The translations under genes were made by a program, and so were the position numbers. A stretch of 64,000 bases of DNA from Lacihabitans sp. LS3-19 (GTDB lineage: Bacteria; Bacteroidota; Bacteroidia; Cytophagales; Spirosomataceae), in NCBI RefSeq assembly GCF_024343575.1, contig NZ_RJUA01000127.1, forward strand, positions 310,001 to 374,000, given 5' to 3'. Under the pieces are notes generated by a model. The model made no database searches. It worked only from the letters and a program-made list of their open reading frames with translations, and had not been told where the DNA came from. This document shows positions 9,557-18,220 of this stretch, in pieces (position 1 is the first letter of the stretch; every line of letters starts with the position of its first letter).

Positions 9557-9671
9557 AAAAATCAATTTAATCGCAAATCAAATTAATCAAAAATCGAATC
9601 TCCCGATAATTATCGGGACATAAATCGAATTAATCGAAAATCAATTTAATCGTAAATCGAATTAATCAAAA
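9557..9671. repeat. direct 35-bp repeat flanking an 18-bp perfect palindrome
   Basis: Two near-identical 35-bp copies (9558-9592 and 9637-9671, two mismatches) flank TCCCGATAATTATCGGGA at 9601-9618, a perfect palindrome. Just upstream, 9500-9556 is made of loosely repeated ACAAATTCAAA units. The array fills the gap between the convergent desaturase and proA genes. The palindrome may act as a two-way terminator or a protein site; this is inference. Confidence 0.7.
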
Positions 9672-9692
9672 GCGGATTGCCGCCCGAACCTC

Positions 9693-10943
9693 TCACCATC
9701 TAACTTGCCCATTTCCTCGGCAAATCCATTTTTCGGTTACTAATTTTTCTAGAGCAAAAGGTCCGCGGGCATGAAGTTTCTGGGTAGAAATACCGATCTC
9801 GGCCCCAAGTCCAAACTCACCACCGTCCGTAAATCTGGTGGAAGCATTGTGGTATACCGAAGCAGCATCAACTTCCTGAAGGAAGGTCTCTGCTAAACTT
9901 TGATTCTCAGTAATTATAGCCTCGGAATGTTTCGACGAAAACAAATTGATATGCTCTAAAGCTTCACCAAAACTATTGACGGTTTTTATAGAAATCTTGA
10001 AATCCAGCCATTCTTTGCCAAAATCCTCTACTTGAGCATGTTGGAGTTTAGCAAAGCCATTTTTCTCAAAAACTGGATGCGATTTATCGTCAGCAAAAAC
10101 CTCTATATTGTATTTTTCAAATCCTTCTTTCAGCAGTGGAATAAGATTTTCTAAAACGGCTTCATCCAAAATGGCACAGTCTAAAGAATTACAAACCGAC
10201 GGTCGTGAAGCTCGAGCATTTACTATGATTTCGGCAGCCATTTCCAAATTGGCCGTTTTTTCGATATAAGTATGGCAAACGCCAGCACCCGTTTCTATGG
10301 TTGGTATTTTGGAATTGCTCCTTACGTAATCTATCAAAGATTGTGAGCCACGGGGAATTATCAAATCCACATATTTATCGGCTTCCAGCATTTGGGCCAA
10401 GTATTTTCTGTCAGTTGGCAATAACATAACGGCATTTGAAGAAACACCATTTTTGGCAAGTGCCTCATGAATTAAACTGACCAAAAATTGATTGGAAAAA
10501 TGAGCTTCTTTTCCGCCTTTTAGCACACAAGCATTGCCTGACCTTATACAAAGCGAAGCTACGTCTATCGTTACATTTGGCCTGGATTCAAAAATAGCCC
10601 CAACTACACCCATTGGTACACTGATTTTTTGCATTTTTATGCCGCTGTCGAGCGTTCTCTCGGTCAATATTTGACCACTGGGATCATTTAGTTTCGAAAC
10701 CTCTTCCAATGCATCTGCCAAACCTTTTATTCTGTTTTCGTTTAATAAAAGTCTATCGTATTTGGCATCTGCGGGGTCCATCAGATCCAAGTCGTCCTTG
10801 TTTATTTGGATGATTTGCTCCGAGTTTTCCAAAAGGATTTTAGCCAAATCTGTTAAGATTTTTGCTTTTTGGTTCCTACTCAATCTTCTGATTTGAGATG
10901 CAGCTTTGTGCGTATTTTTTAATAATGGTTCTATACTCTCCAT
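9693..10943 (-). CDS. proA: glutamate-5-semialdehyde dehydrogenase (gamma-glutamyl phosphate reductase)
   Basis: ProA reduces gamma-glutamyl phosphate with NADPH to glutamate semialdehyde, the second step of proline synthesis, in the cytoplasm. The protein has the usual length (416 aa) and the ALDH-superfamily layout. Recognisable are VPMGVVGAIFESRPNVT, the SGNACVLKGGKEA segment, and the catalytic cysteine in ARASRPSVCNSLDCAIL at about residue 251. The start is taken at the ATG at 10943 and not the TTG two codons earlier. proB is not adjacent, so the two genes are split in this genome. The gene ends facing the desaturase gene. Confidence 0.95.
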   Translation of the reverse strand: MESIEPLLKNTHKAASQIRRLSRNQKAKILTDLAKILLENSEQIIQINKDDLDLMDPADAKYDRLLLNENRIKGLADALEEVSKLNDPSGQILTERTLDSGIKMQKISVPMGVVGAIFESRPNVTIDVASLCIRSGNACVLKGGKEAHFSNQFLVSLIHEALAKNGVSSNAVMLLPTDRKYLAQMLEADKYVDLIIPRGSQSLIDYVRSNSKIPTIETGAGVCHTYIEKTANLEMAAEIIVNARASRPSVCNSLDCAILDEAVLENLIPLLKEGFEKYNIEVFADDKSHPVFEKNGFAKLQHAQVEDFGKEWLDFKISIKTVNSFGEALEHINLFSSKHSEAIITENQSLAETFLQEVDAASVYHNASTRFTDGGEFGLGAEIGISTQKLHARGPFALEKLVTEKWICRGNGQVRW

Positions 10944-10991
10944 TTCCAACGATTTTATTCGAAAGGCAAAGGTCGGGATTTTAAATATAAA

Positions 10992-11015
10992 AAAAAGGGC
11001 TAAAAGCCCCTTTTC
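10992..11015 (-). terminator. rho-independent terminator of the esterase gene
   Basis: On the minus strand AAAAGGGGC-TTTTA-GCCCTTTTTT forms a GC-capped hairpin with a U-tract. It begins two bases after the stop codon at 11017 and precedes proA. Confidence 0.8.
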
Positions 11016-11016
11016 T

Positions 11017-12708
11017 TTATTTCACATTTACTTTTCCTGTTTTTTCTAAAAACGCCTTGTCTTTTTCTTCCAATTTCCAGTCTTTGTCAAACAAACCCTT
11101 GGCCAAAACATTGTTGAGCGTTTTGTCATACAGCACCCAGTCGCCGTAGCCGTTCAACACACTAAGTTTCGCCGTAGCTCGCAAACGAGCAAACATGCTA
11201 CCATCCGCATTGGGCAATTCCCAAAAAGGCAAACCTGAATTCACCAAAATGTATTTTTTACCATTCGGGAAAATATAGTTAAGACTTGCACCTTCCACCT
11301 CATGTTTCAAGCTCATGGGCGTTTTATCTGCATATTTGGCCACGAGTTCGTTGGTCTCAACATCTCCAAATAGAACCAAGTTGGAGCGTTCGATATCACT
11401 TGGCCTAACTTCTTTGTCAGCCAATACTCTTGGAAACACCATCACTCTACCCAAGAAATCTCCCCTATAAAAACTCCAGTTTGCTGCTTCTTCAGCTATT
11501 TTTCTTCGCTGCTCCAATTCTTCTTTGTTCGGATTATCTTTGGTTCCATATACATAAATATGCCTATCAGCTATCACCTCGGTCATTGGTCCTTCTTGAT
11601 TGGCGATTTTCAAACTCGTCACATCTTCTCTCTTTCCAATCACCCACTTGTCTGCAGATTTTACCAGTATTTGGCCATTGTTTAAGCCATAAACTGAAAG
11701 GTTTTGACCGTCAATATTTAGGCTAAGTTTCGACTTACCATTGAAGTTTGGATGTTCTAAGACATTGATTGAGAAAGCATTTATATTTTCTGTTTTTACG
11801 TCCAACACATTTTTGTTTTTAAAATTGGCCTCGATTTTTGCAATCTCTCCAATTTTCTTATCCACTATCTCTACCCAATAAGCTTTATTGTACTTCATTT
11901 GGGCAGTACTAAATTTCACTTTGGTCGGAAACGGATTTCGCTTGAAATTCGAAAACCAAGAAAAAATAAACTCATCTTTATAGGCATTTACCCAACTATC
12001 ATGTTTTACCCCTGGATATTCTTGGTATTTCACATTTGAGCCCACTTTTTTAAAATCTTCCACCCATTTTCTTGTGTTTTCTACTTTTACGGCTGGGTCA
12101 GCATCTCCTTGGAAAAAATGAACGGGAATATTAAACGCATTGTCTAAATAGTTAATGGTTTCTGCTGGTGGAGCTGGACAAACCGGGGCAATCGCCGCCC
12201 AAATATCTGGTCTCGTAAGTCCAATCCACATGGTGCCACCGCCGCCCATTGACAAGCCAGTGAGATACATTCTATTTTCGTCAATTTTAAATCTTTTCTT
12301 TACATCAGCTATCATATCCCAAACATCTTTTTCGGCAATTCCCTGATAGCCCATAGTACCTCTGACATTAGCCGAAACTACGATGTAGTCAACATTTTTC
12401 CATTTCGGGAAATATAAACTCGCTTCTACGTCGTTTTCCCCTTCGGCATTACTTTTACCGAAAACCCTTCTTAGTGCCAAGCGATGGTTTGATCCCGCTC
12501 CGTGCAACATTACCACCAAAGGATAGTTTTTTTTCTCACTAAAATCTTTGGGTAAATACAAACTGTAAGGCTGCTCGGTATCGTCTACATCCGAATGAAA
12601 ACTTAAAATTTGCGGGCCACTAGATAAGGTTTGGGCATTAGAAAAAGAAAAAATAAAGAGGATAAATAAAACAGAAAGGTTTACTTTTTTAAGGATTAAA
12701 TTTGTCAT
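11017..12708 (-). CDS. secreted alpha/beta-hydrolase (PHB-depolymerase/prolyl-oligopeptidase-like esterase)
   Basis: The 563-residue product has an N-terminal signal peptide (VNLSVLFILFIFSFSNAQT). The first ~270 residues are an alpha/beta-hydrolase domain: PLVVMLHGAGSNHR is the oxyanion-hole region, GLSMGGGG the nucleophile elbow (GxSxG), QGDADPAVKVENT carries the acid, and YPGVKHDSW supplies the His. The remaining half is a secreted accessory domain without a recognised family. The protein resembles predicted esterases of the PHB-depolymerase/feruloyl-esterase type found in carbohydrate-degrading Bacteroidota. The substrate is unknown. Divergent from the propeller gene at 12919 and ended by a terminator. 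Confidence 0.75.
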   Translation of the reverse strand: MTNLILKKVNLSVLFILFIFSFSNAQTLSSGPQILSFHSDVDDTEQPYSLYLPKDFSEKKNYPLVVMLHGAGSNHRLALRRVFGKSNAEGENDVEASLYFPKWKNVDYIVVSANVRGTMGYQGIAEKDVWDMIADVKKRFKIDENRMYLTGLSMGGGGTMWIGLTRPDIWAAIAPVCPAPPAETINYLDNAFNIPVHFFQGDADPAVKVENTRKWVEDFKKVGSNVKYQEYPGVKHDSWVNAYKDEFIFSWFSNFKRNPFPTKVKFSTAQMKYNKAYWVEIVDKKIGEIAKIEANFKNKNVLDVKTENINAFSINVLEHPNFNGKSKLSLNIDGQNLSVYGLNNGQILVKSADKWVIGKREDVTSLKIANQEGPMTEVIADRHIYVYGTKDNPNKEELEQRRKIAEEAANWSFYRGDFLGRVMVFPRVLADKEVRPSDIERSNLVLFGDVETNELVAKYADKTPMSLKHEVEGASLNYIFPNGKKYILVNSGLPFWELPNADGSMFARLRATAKLSVLNGYGDWVLYDKTLNNVLAKGLFDKDWKLEEKDKAFLEKTGKVNVK

Positions 12709-12865
12709 TTTTTATGGCTTAAACATATTGGGAAAACGTTTACAATGCGAATTTTTAAATAATTATCCATATTTCAAATCAAAAGAGTCAAAAAGAAGGT
12801 TTCAGAGGATTTAAATGTGGTTTTTGAAAATAAAATATCATTTATTAAAAGTTTTTAATAATGTC

Positions 12866-12896
12866 TTTGCCTACAATGAGAAATATCAGTATTTTG
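12866..12896 (+). promoter_or_regulatory. predicted promoter of the propeller gene
   Basis: TTTG at 12866-12869, a 20-nt spacer, then TATTTTG at 12890-12896. This is close to the Bacteroidota consensus TTTG-N17-23-TAnnTTTG, one base short of a full match, and 22 bp before the ATG. Confidence 0.45.
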
Positions 12897-12918
12897 CATA
12901 AACTATTCAACAAAAAAC

Positions 12919-13962
12919 ATGTATCTAGACAGAAGAAATTTCTTAAAAATAGCTGGCGTTTCATCCGCTTTGCAAATGATGCCGGGTTTGAGTTTTGGGC
13001 AAAAAGATGAAATCATCATTGGCCATAATACCCACAAATACAAAGTAATGGTAGGATGGGGTGTATTGGACGCACAAAAAACACCCGTGAACGACTGCCA
13101 CGAAATGGTAGAAGACGCCAAAGGTCGCCTGATAATGTGTACCAATGAAACCAAAAATAACATTCTGATCTATGATAAATCGGGAAAATTGCTTGAAACA
13201 TGGGGCAACTCCTACCCAGGAGCCCATGGACTCACGATATTCAACGAGGGCGAAAAACAATATCTTTTGTTATGCGATAATAGCCGCAATCAGGTAATCA
13301 AAACGGACTTGAAAGGCAACGAGATTTTCAAAATTGAATACCCAAAAGAAACAGGCGAATACCAATATCCCAGTCAGTTTGTACCTACAGAATCGGCTGT
13401 AAATCCACTCAATGGGGATATTTATGTAGTGGATGGCTATGGCAAAAACTTCGTGATGCAATATGACGCCAAAGGAAAATACATCAGACACTGGGGTGGC
13501 AATGGCACCGAAAGTGGTCAGTTTAAATGCAACCATGGGGTGATTGTAGACATGCGAAAGCCTGAAAATCCGACTTTGATTATCACCTCTCGCCAACAAA
13601 ACTGTTGGAAGAGATTTACGCTCGATGGCAAATATTTATCAACTATCGAGTTGCCCGGTTCATTTATTTGCAGACCAGTTATCAAAAATCAAAATCTTTT
13701 CGGAGCTGTATTTAGGTCAACGTCGGAAGACTATCCCAACTCAGGGTATATTCAGATATTGGATGCTAACGACAAAGTAGTTTCTTCTCCAGGAGCATCG
13801 GAGCCAATTTATATTAACGGAAAACTTCAAGAACAAAGAAAATCTGATCCCGCCAAGGTATTTATGCACCCACACGATGTCTGCATAGACTCCGACGATA
13901 GCATTTACATACCACAATGGGCTTCTAAAAAGACTTATCCTGTTAAGTTGGAGAGGGTGTAG
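12919..13962 (+). CDS. exported 6-bladed beta-propeller (NHL-repeat) protein
   Basis: 347 residues. The N-terminus MYLDRRNFLKIAGVSSAL carries a twin-arginine-like motif (DRRNFLK) followed by a hydrophobic stretch, so export by Tat is likely, which would mean folding or cofactor binding before export. The rest shows NHL-like blades: NILIYDKSGKLLETWGN, GDIYVVDGYGKNFVMQYD, GKYIRHWGGNGTESGQF, DVCIDSDDSIYIPQW. The fold is shared with peptidyl-alpha-hydroxyglycine alpha-amidating lyase-like proteins, but many members only bind ligands. Function is unassigned. It is transcribed alone, divergently from the esterase gene. Confidence 0.7.
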   Translation: MYLDRRNFLKIAGVSSALQMMPGLSFGQKDEIIIGHNTHKYKVMVGWGVLDAQKTPVNDCHEMVEDAKGRLIMCTNETKNNILIYDKSGKLLETWGNSYPGAHGLTIFNEGEKQYLLLCDNSRNQVIKTDLKGNEIFKIEYPKETGEYQYPSQFVPTESAVNPLNGDIYVVDGYGKNFVMQYDAKGKYIRHWGGNGTESGQFKCNHGVIVDMRKPENPTLIITSRQQNCWKRFTLDGKYLSTIELPGSFICRPVIKNQNLFGAVFRSTSEDYPNSGYIQILDANDKVVSSPGASEPIYINGKLQEQRKSDPAKVFMHPHDVCIDSDDSIYIPQWASKKTYPVKLERV

Positions 13963-14103
13963 GGGTAGTAGAATTAAAATATAATAATTTAATAATTAAG
14001 TAGCGATTTTATATCTGGATTAGTATATTTTTCAAGGGGAAAACAATGAATTTTAAAGTTTTCTTTTTATAATTGTATTGTTTTTAAATAAAAACTTGAA
14101 AAA

Positions 14104-14316
14104 ATGACTGCGTTAAATTTAGAAAAGTATAGGACTTTTACTCTAAATGAAAAAGGTACACCCATATCGGTATCTTTGGATTTGAAAAATCGATCTATGA
14201 AAAGACTTTTTGAAATATTAATGGAAGATTTTGAGGATTCTTTAATTGCAAAAGAGAGGCAGGATGAAGAAAGTTTGCCATGGGAAGAAGTAAAAGCTAA
14301 TTTGCAAGTTAAGTAG
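14104..14316 (+). CDS. putative antitoxin of a RelE/ParE-type pair
   Basis: A 70-residue acidic protein (EDFEDSLIAKERQDEESLPWEEV) lying 8 bp ahead of a RelE-like toxin gene. Size, charge and position fit an antitoxin that wraps and neutralises the toxin with its C-terminal tail. The N-terminal part (FTLNEKGTPISVSLDLKNRS) is not a family I can name with certainty. Assignment rests mainly on context. Confidence 0.65.
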   Translation: MTALNLEKYRTFTLNEKGTPISVSLDLKNRSMKRLFEILMEDFEDSLIAKERQDEESLPWEEVKANLQVK

Positions 14317-14324
14317 TTTCAGCA

Positions 14325-14603
14325 ATGCCTTTTAAAGTAATTATTAAAAAAACTGCTCAGAAAGAACTAGCAAAACTACCTCAACATGTAATCAAAAGAG
14401 TTTTTGTTAAAATTAAAGAATTAGAAACAAATCCCACACCATTTGGGAGTATTCAATTAAATGAGTTTGAAATTCAAGGACTTAATTATGATCAACTTTA
14501 TAGAATAAGAATTGGAGATTATAGAATGATTTATGGTATTGAAAACAATATAGTGACTATTTCAATAATCAGAATCAAACATCGAAAGGAAGTTTACAAA
14601 TAA
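14325..14603 (+). CDS. RelE/ParE-superfamily toxin
   Basis: A 92-residue basic protein with the typical order: VIIKKTAQKELAKLPQ (helical hairpin), KIKELETNPTPFGSIQL, then YRIRIGDYRMIYGIENN and IIRIKHRKEVYK. The R-I-G-D-Y-R-M-I-Y core and the C-terminal HRKEVY are hallmarks of RelE mRNA interferases or ParE gyrase poisons. The frame is intact with basic residues in the expected places, so it may be active. It is expressed with the upstream antitoxin. Confidence 0.85.
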   Translation: MPFKVIIKKTAQKELAKLPQHVIKRVFVKIKELETNPTPFGSIQLNEFEIQGLNYDQLYRIRIGDYRMIYGIENNIVTISIIRIKHRKEVYK

Positions 14604-14636
14604 AATCACAAAACATACTCCAATTCGCCCCCTCAT

Positions 14637-14667
14637 TTTGTTCCCACCCCTTCAATCCCTATTTTTG
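14637..14667 (+). promoter_or_regulatory. predicted purD promoter
   Basis: TTTG (14637-14640), a 19-nt spacer and TATTTTTG (14660-14667) match the Bacteroidota primary sigma consensus fully. The element ends 18 bp before the purD ATG, predicting a leader of about 10-13 nt. Confidence 0.65.
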
Positions 14668-14685
14668 TATTTTTAAAAAGAAGAA

Positions 14686-15975
14686 ATGAATATTTTAATA
14701 ATAGGTTCGGGTGGAAGAGAGCATGCTTTTGCATGGAAAATAGCACAAAGCAAAAAATGTGAAAAGCTTTTTGTGGCTCCAGGCAATGCCGGCACCATTC
14801 AAGTAGCTACCAATGTTGATATAAAAGTTGATGATTTTGAAGGGATAAAAAACTTGGTTTTGTCCGAAAACATAGGCATGGTGGTCGTTGGGCCTGAAGA
14901 TCCACTGGTCAAAGGCATTGTGGATTTTTTCAAGGCTGACAAAAAACTTCGTAAAATCAGAATAATTGGCCCAGACGCTTCGGGTGCACGTTTGGAAGGA
15001 AGCAAGGATTTCTCCAAAGCTTTTATGCAAAAACACGGCGTGCCTACTGCATTTTCAGAGACATTTACAAAAGACACTTTAGAGGCTGGTCTGGCTTATT
15101 TAGACAAACAAACAGGCCCTTACGTACTCAAAGCCGATGGACTTGCTGCCGGAAAAGGTGTAATTATTACTGAAAACAAAGAAGAAGCCAAGGCAAGCTT
15201 AAAAGAAATGCTGACCGAAGGCAAATTTGGCGAAGCTGGAGATAAAGTGCTTGTCGAGCAGTTTTTAAACGGAATCGAACTTTCGGTTTTTGTGCTTTCA
15301 GATGGCAAAAACTATGTGATATTGCCAGAAGCCAAAGATTATAAAAGAATCGGAGAAGGCGATACAGGCCTTAACACAGGTGGTATGGGTGCGGTTTCGC
15401 CAGTACCTTTTGCCGATGCTGCATATATGCAAAAAGTGGAGGATTTAGTTGTAAAACCAACCATGGCAGGTCTACAAGCAGAAGGAATTCATTACGTAGG
15501 CTTTATTTTCATTGGTTTGATGAACGACAACGGCAATCCAATGGTGATTGAATACAATGCTCGCATGGGTGACCCAGAAACTGAAGTGGTTTTGCCAAGA
15601 ATAAAGACCGATATGGTGCGTTTGTTGCAAGCAGCTGCAGATGGTAAATTGGACAAAATCAAAATATCCGTAAATCCAAAGTCTGCGGTGACTACAATGG
15701 TTGTAGCTGGCGGATACCCTGAGGCCTACAAAAAGGGCGATTTGATGGAAATTCCAGTTGCTGAAAAAGATACGGTTATATTTCATGCAGGTACAAATAC
15801 GACTTCGGAAGGTGTAGTTACCAATGGTGGCAGGGTAATTGCCCTAACAGGTATGGGCCGCACAATGGCCTCGGCAGTGAGGAAATCTCAAAAAATGGCC
15901 AGAAATATTAAGTTCAAAAAGAAGTATTTCAGAAAAGATATTGGAAAAGATTTGATGAAATATTTGGAGAAATAG
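14686..15975 (+). CDS. purD: phosphoribosylamine--glycine ligase (GARS)
   Basis: PurD joins phosphoribosylamine and glycine with ATP in the second step of purine synthesis. The length (429 aa) is normal. N-terminal MNILIIGSGGREHAFAWKIA is the family signature. The ATP-grasp domain shows GPYVLKADGLAAGKGVII, the GGMGAVSPVP motif, and the Mg-binding stretch VIEYNARMGDPETEVVLPR. Everything needed for activity is visible. The gene is monocistronic as far as the sequence shows, with a consensus promoter just upstream. Confidence 0.96.
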   Translation: MNILIIGSGGREHAFAWKIAQSKKCEKLFVAPGNAGTIQVATNVDIKVDDFEGIKNLVLSENIGMVVVGPEDPLVKGIVDFFKADKKLRKIRIIGPDASGARLEGSKDFSKAFMQKHGVPTAFSETFTKDTLEAGLAYLDKQTGPYVLKADGLAAGKGVIITENKEEAKASLKEMLTEGKFGEAGDKVLVEQFLNGIELSVFVLSDGKNYVILPEAKDYKRIGEGDTGLNTGGMGAVSPVPFADAAYMQKVEDLVVKPTMAGLQAEGIHYVGFIFIGLMNDNGNPMVIEYNARMGDPETEVVLPRIKTDMVRLLQAAADGKLDKIKISVNPKSAVTTMVVAGGYPEAYKKGDLMEIPVAEKDTVIFHAGTNTTSEGVVTNGGRVIALTGMGRTMASAVRKSQKMARNIKFKKKYFRKDIGKDLMKYLEK

Positions 15976-16069
15976 TTAGTTTTGTTTTTGTTAATTAATT
16001 AGAAAATCGTTCCGTCCTTGTTTTTTAAGTAAAAAAAGCAGCGTAAATCGGATAAAAATATATATTCTT

Positions 16070-17635
16070 ATGGCGTGTGGACAATGCTCATCCGGTGGAT
16101 GCGGCAATATAAAAAACGTAGCAGAAGAAAAATCCAATCACAAAACTACTGCAGGTTGTAGTTCGGGAGGTTGCTCCACTGGTGGGTGCAACAAAATGAA
16201 TTCTTTTGACTGGCTCTCAAACATGGATACGCCAAAAAGTGCGAGGTTTGGTGTGGTAGAGATAAAATTCAAAGGTGGTAGAAAGGAATACTTCAAAAAC
16301 AAAAGCAATCTAGATCTTTATACAGGAGACTTTGTAGTTTGTGAAATGCCCACAGGCTATCATATTGGTTCGGTTTCTTTACAGGGCGAATTGGTAAGGT
16401 TACAAATGATCAAAAAAGGAATAAAAGAAAGTGATGAACTTGCGGTTATTCATAGAAAAGCTACCGAAAAAGACCTCGAAAAACATTCACAAGCCATAAA
16501 TAGAGATCTCACCACGATGTATCGCACACGTGAGATTTGTAAAGAGCTGAAGTTAAATCTTAAACTTTCTGAAGTAGAGTTTCAGTCAGACAATTCCAAA
16601 GCCACATTTTATTATTCAGCCGACGATCGTGTGGATTTTCGTGAGTTAATAAAAACACTCGCATCGGAGTTTAAGGTCAGAATCGAGATGCGTCAAATTA
16701 GTCTTCGCCAAGAGGCAGGAAGACTTGGCGGAATAGGCTCATGCGGAAGAGAATTGTGCTGTTCCACTTGGTTGTCTGATTTTAAAACTATTCCAACGGC
16801 GGCGGCTAGATACCAAAACCTTTCGCTTAATCCTGCTAAACTTTCGGGGCAATGCGGAAGATTGAAATGTTGTCTTAACTATGAGTTAGAAACCTATATT
16901 GATGCTATAAGAGATATTCCTGTAATAGACAGAGCCTTGAAAACAGAAAAAGGCGATGCAACTCTACAGAAAACCGATATATTCAGAAGAATCATGTGGT
17001 TTAGTTTTCCAAACGAAACCAACTGGTACCCAATAAACTGTGCCCAGGTAGTTGAGATTCAGAAAATGAACTTGGAAGGTAAAAAACCAGTAGGCTTAGA
17101 AAACCTTATGGAAATGTCGGAGCTGGTGCAAGCCAAGCCGGTAAGCATAAACAACGATTTGGAAAGGTTGGACAAAAAATATCATACAGGCAAAAAGAAA
17201 AATGGTCCTAAAAAACCAAATAGACCTGAAAATAGAAATCAAGACCAAAAGCCAAGGGTGGAAGGGGAAAGTCAGCCTAAATCAGATCAGCCAAGAAATC
17301 AACAGCAAAGGCCAAATCAGCCAAGATCCAATGAATCTAGGCCAAACCAAAACCGTGGGAACGAAGCTAGACCAAATCAGCCAAGGTCAAATGAACCAAG
17401 GACAAACCAAAACCGTGGCAACGAGCCTCGACCAAATCAACCCAAACCAAATGAACCAAGGCCAATTCAAAATCGTCCTAACGAACCAAGAATAAATGAG
17501 CCAAGGCCTGCAAATGCTGAAACGCCACAAGCAAATGCTGGAGAAACTCCACAAGGGGGAAATCCTGTAAACAAAAACAAGAATAAAAGAAGAAAGAAAT
17601 TTAAGAACAATAATAGACCGGACAAACCAGAATGA
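16070..17635 (+). CDS. ricT: RicT-like PSP1-domain protein with disordered Asn/Pro/Arg repeat tail
   Basis: 521 residues. The first ~45 are cysteine-rich (CGQCSSGGCG..., CSSGGCSTGGC). Residues about 50-310 form a PSP1/YaaT-like domain with the cysteine motifs GGIGSCGRELCCSTW and SGQCGRLKCCLNYE. In Bacillus RicT joins RicA and RicF in an iron-sulfur complex affecting RNA maturation; in Bacteroidota the gene is often beside gldH, as here. From about residue 385 the chain is low-complexity, with repeats such as RPNQPRSNEPRTNQNRGNE. The final codon overlaps gldH by 4 bp (ATGA), implying translational coupling. Family assignment is good; the role in this group is not established. Confidence 0.85.
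   Translation: MACGQCSSGGCGNIKNVAEEKSNHKTTAGCSSGGCSTGGCNKMNSFDWLSNMDTPKSARFGVVEIKFKGGRKEYFKNKSNLDLYTGDFVVCEMPTGYHIGSVSLQGELVRLQMIKKGIKESDELAVIHRKATEKDLEKHSQAINRDLTTMYRTREICKELKLNLKLSEVEFQSDNSKATFYYSADDRVDFRELIKTLASEFKVRIEMRQISLRQEAGRLGGIGSCGRELCCSTWLSDFKTIPTAAARYQNLSLNPAKLSGQCGRLKCCLNYELETYIDAIRDIPVIDRALKTEKGDATLQKTDIFRRIMWFSFPNETNWYPINCAQVVEIQKMNLEGKKPVGLENLMEMSELVQAKPVSINNDLERLDKKYHTGKKKNGPKKPNRPENRNQDQKPRVEGESQPKSDQPRNQQQRPNQPRSNESRPNQNRGNEARPNQPRSNEPRTNQNRGNEPRPNQPKPNEPRPIQNRPNEPRINEPRPANAETPQANAGETPQGGNPVNKNKNKRRKKFKNNNRPDKPE
17300..17510 (+). repeat. in-gene tandem repeats (about 57-60 bp units)
   Basis: The ricT-like 3' part contains about three to four imperfect copies of a unit encoding RPNQPRSNEPRPNQNRGNE. 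CCAAATCAGCCAAG and AACCAAAACCGTGG recur at regular spacing. Such DNA can expand or contract by slippage. Confidence 0.75.
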
Positions 17636-18099
17636 GAATAGCAATATTGGTAGTTTTTAGCCTTTTGATGTCTTGTAAGGGCAGTTCTGACCTAAAAGAA
17701 ATTAGGGATTTTAAAAATTCGGAGTGGTTTATTGGCAAAAAACAAAGCTTTAGTTTTGAAATAAAAGATGCCAACAAGGCCTATAATTTCAACTATTTGG
17801 TAAGAAATACGATAGGTTATCCTTACTATAATCTTTACCTAAACCAAGTATTAACTGACTCAAGCGGAAAGGTGTTGGTAAACTCTATGGACGAAGTTAT
17901 TCTTTTTAATCAGAAAACAGGAAAACCTTATGGCGATGGCCTAGGTGATATATTTGATAACAGAATTGCTGCACCGAAACTTCAAAACTACAAGTTTCCC
18001 AAACCTGGAAAATACAAATGGACACTAAGTCACAACATGCGTCCTGACCCATTAACAGATATTATGTCTATAGGTGCTGAGGTATTGGCCCAAAAGTAA
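17632..18099 (+). CDS. gldH: gliding motility lipoprotein GldH
   Basis: A 155-residue lipoprotein: signal LVVFSLLMSC with the lipid-accepting Cys at residue 15. The pattern NYLVRNTIGYPYYNLYLNQVL... and GLGDIFDN matches the GldH family of Bacteroidota gliding proteins, which accompany the GldKLMN/type IX secretion machinery. The ATG overlaps the ricT-like stop codon by 4 bp. The last three codons and the stop form the left arm of a strong hairpin (18090-18128). Presence of GldH suggests gliding or at least T9SS potential, although other gld genes are outside the window. Confidence 0.85.
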   Translation: MRIAILVVFSLLMSCKGSSDLKEIRDFKNSEWFIGKKQSFSFEIKDANKAYNFNYLVRNTIGYPYYNLYLNQVLTDSSGKVLVNSMDEVILFNQKTGKPYGDGLGDIFDNRIAAPKLQNYKFPKPGKYKWTLSHNMRPDPLTDIMSIGAEVLAQK

Positions 18100-18128
18100 A
18101 GCGATTTTTCAAATCGCTTTACTTTTGG
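18090..18128. terminator. 18-bp stem hairpin overlapping the gldH stop
   Basis: Perfect inverted repeat 18090-18107 / 18111-18128 with a 3-nt loop; the core is AAAGCGATTT-TTC-AAATCGCTTT. It lies between convergent genes and probably terminates both. The gldH stop codon (18097-18099) is inside the left arm. Confidence 0.75.
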
Positions 18129-18220
18129 TAAATGAAAATTTAAAGAAGTATAAAAAAATGAAGGTATAATTTTCAAAATTACACCTTCTTTTGAATATAA
18201 ATTACATAATTTAAAGTTAC

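Noticed and set aside
9601-9618. palindrome as a restriction or phage attachment site
   Set aside because: No integrase, duplication or tRNA nearby; a terminator or repeat role is simpler.
17202-17495. 97-codon frame inside the ricT-like tail
   Set aside because: It is the repeat DNA read in another frame, with no independent start signals.
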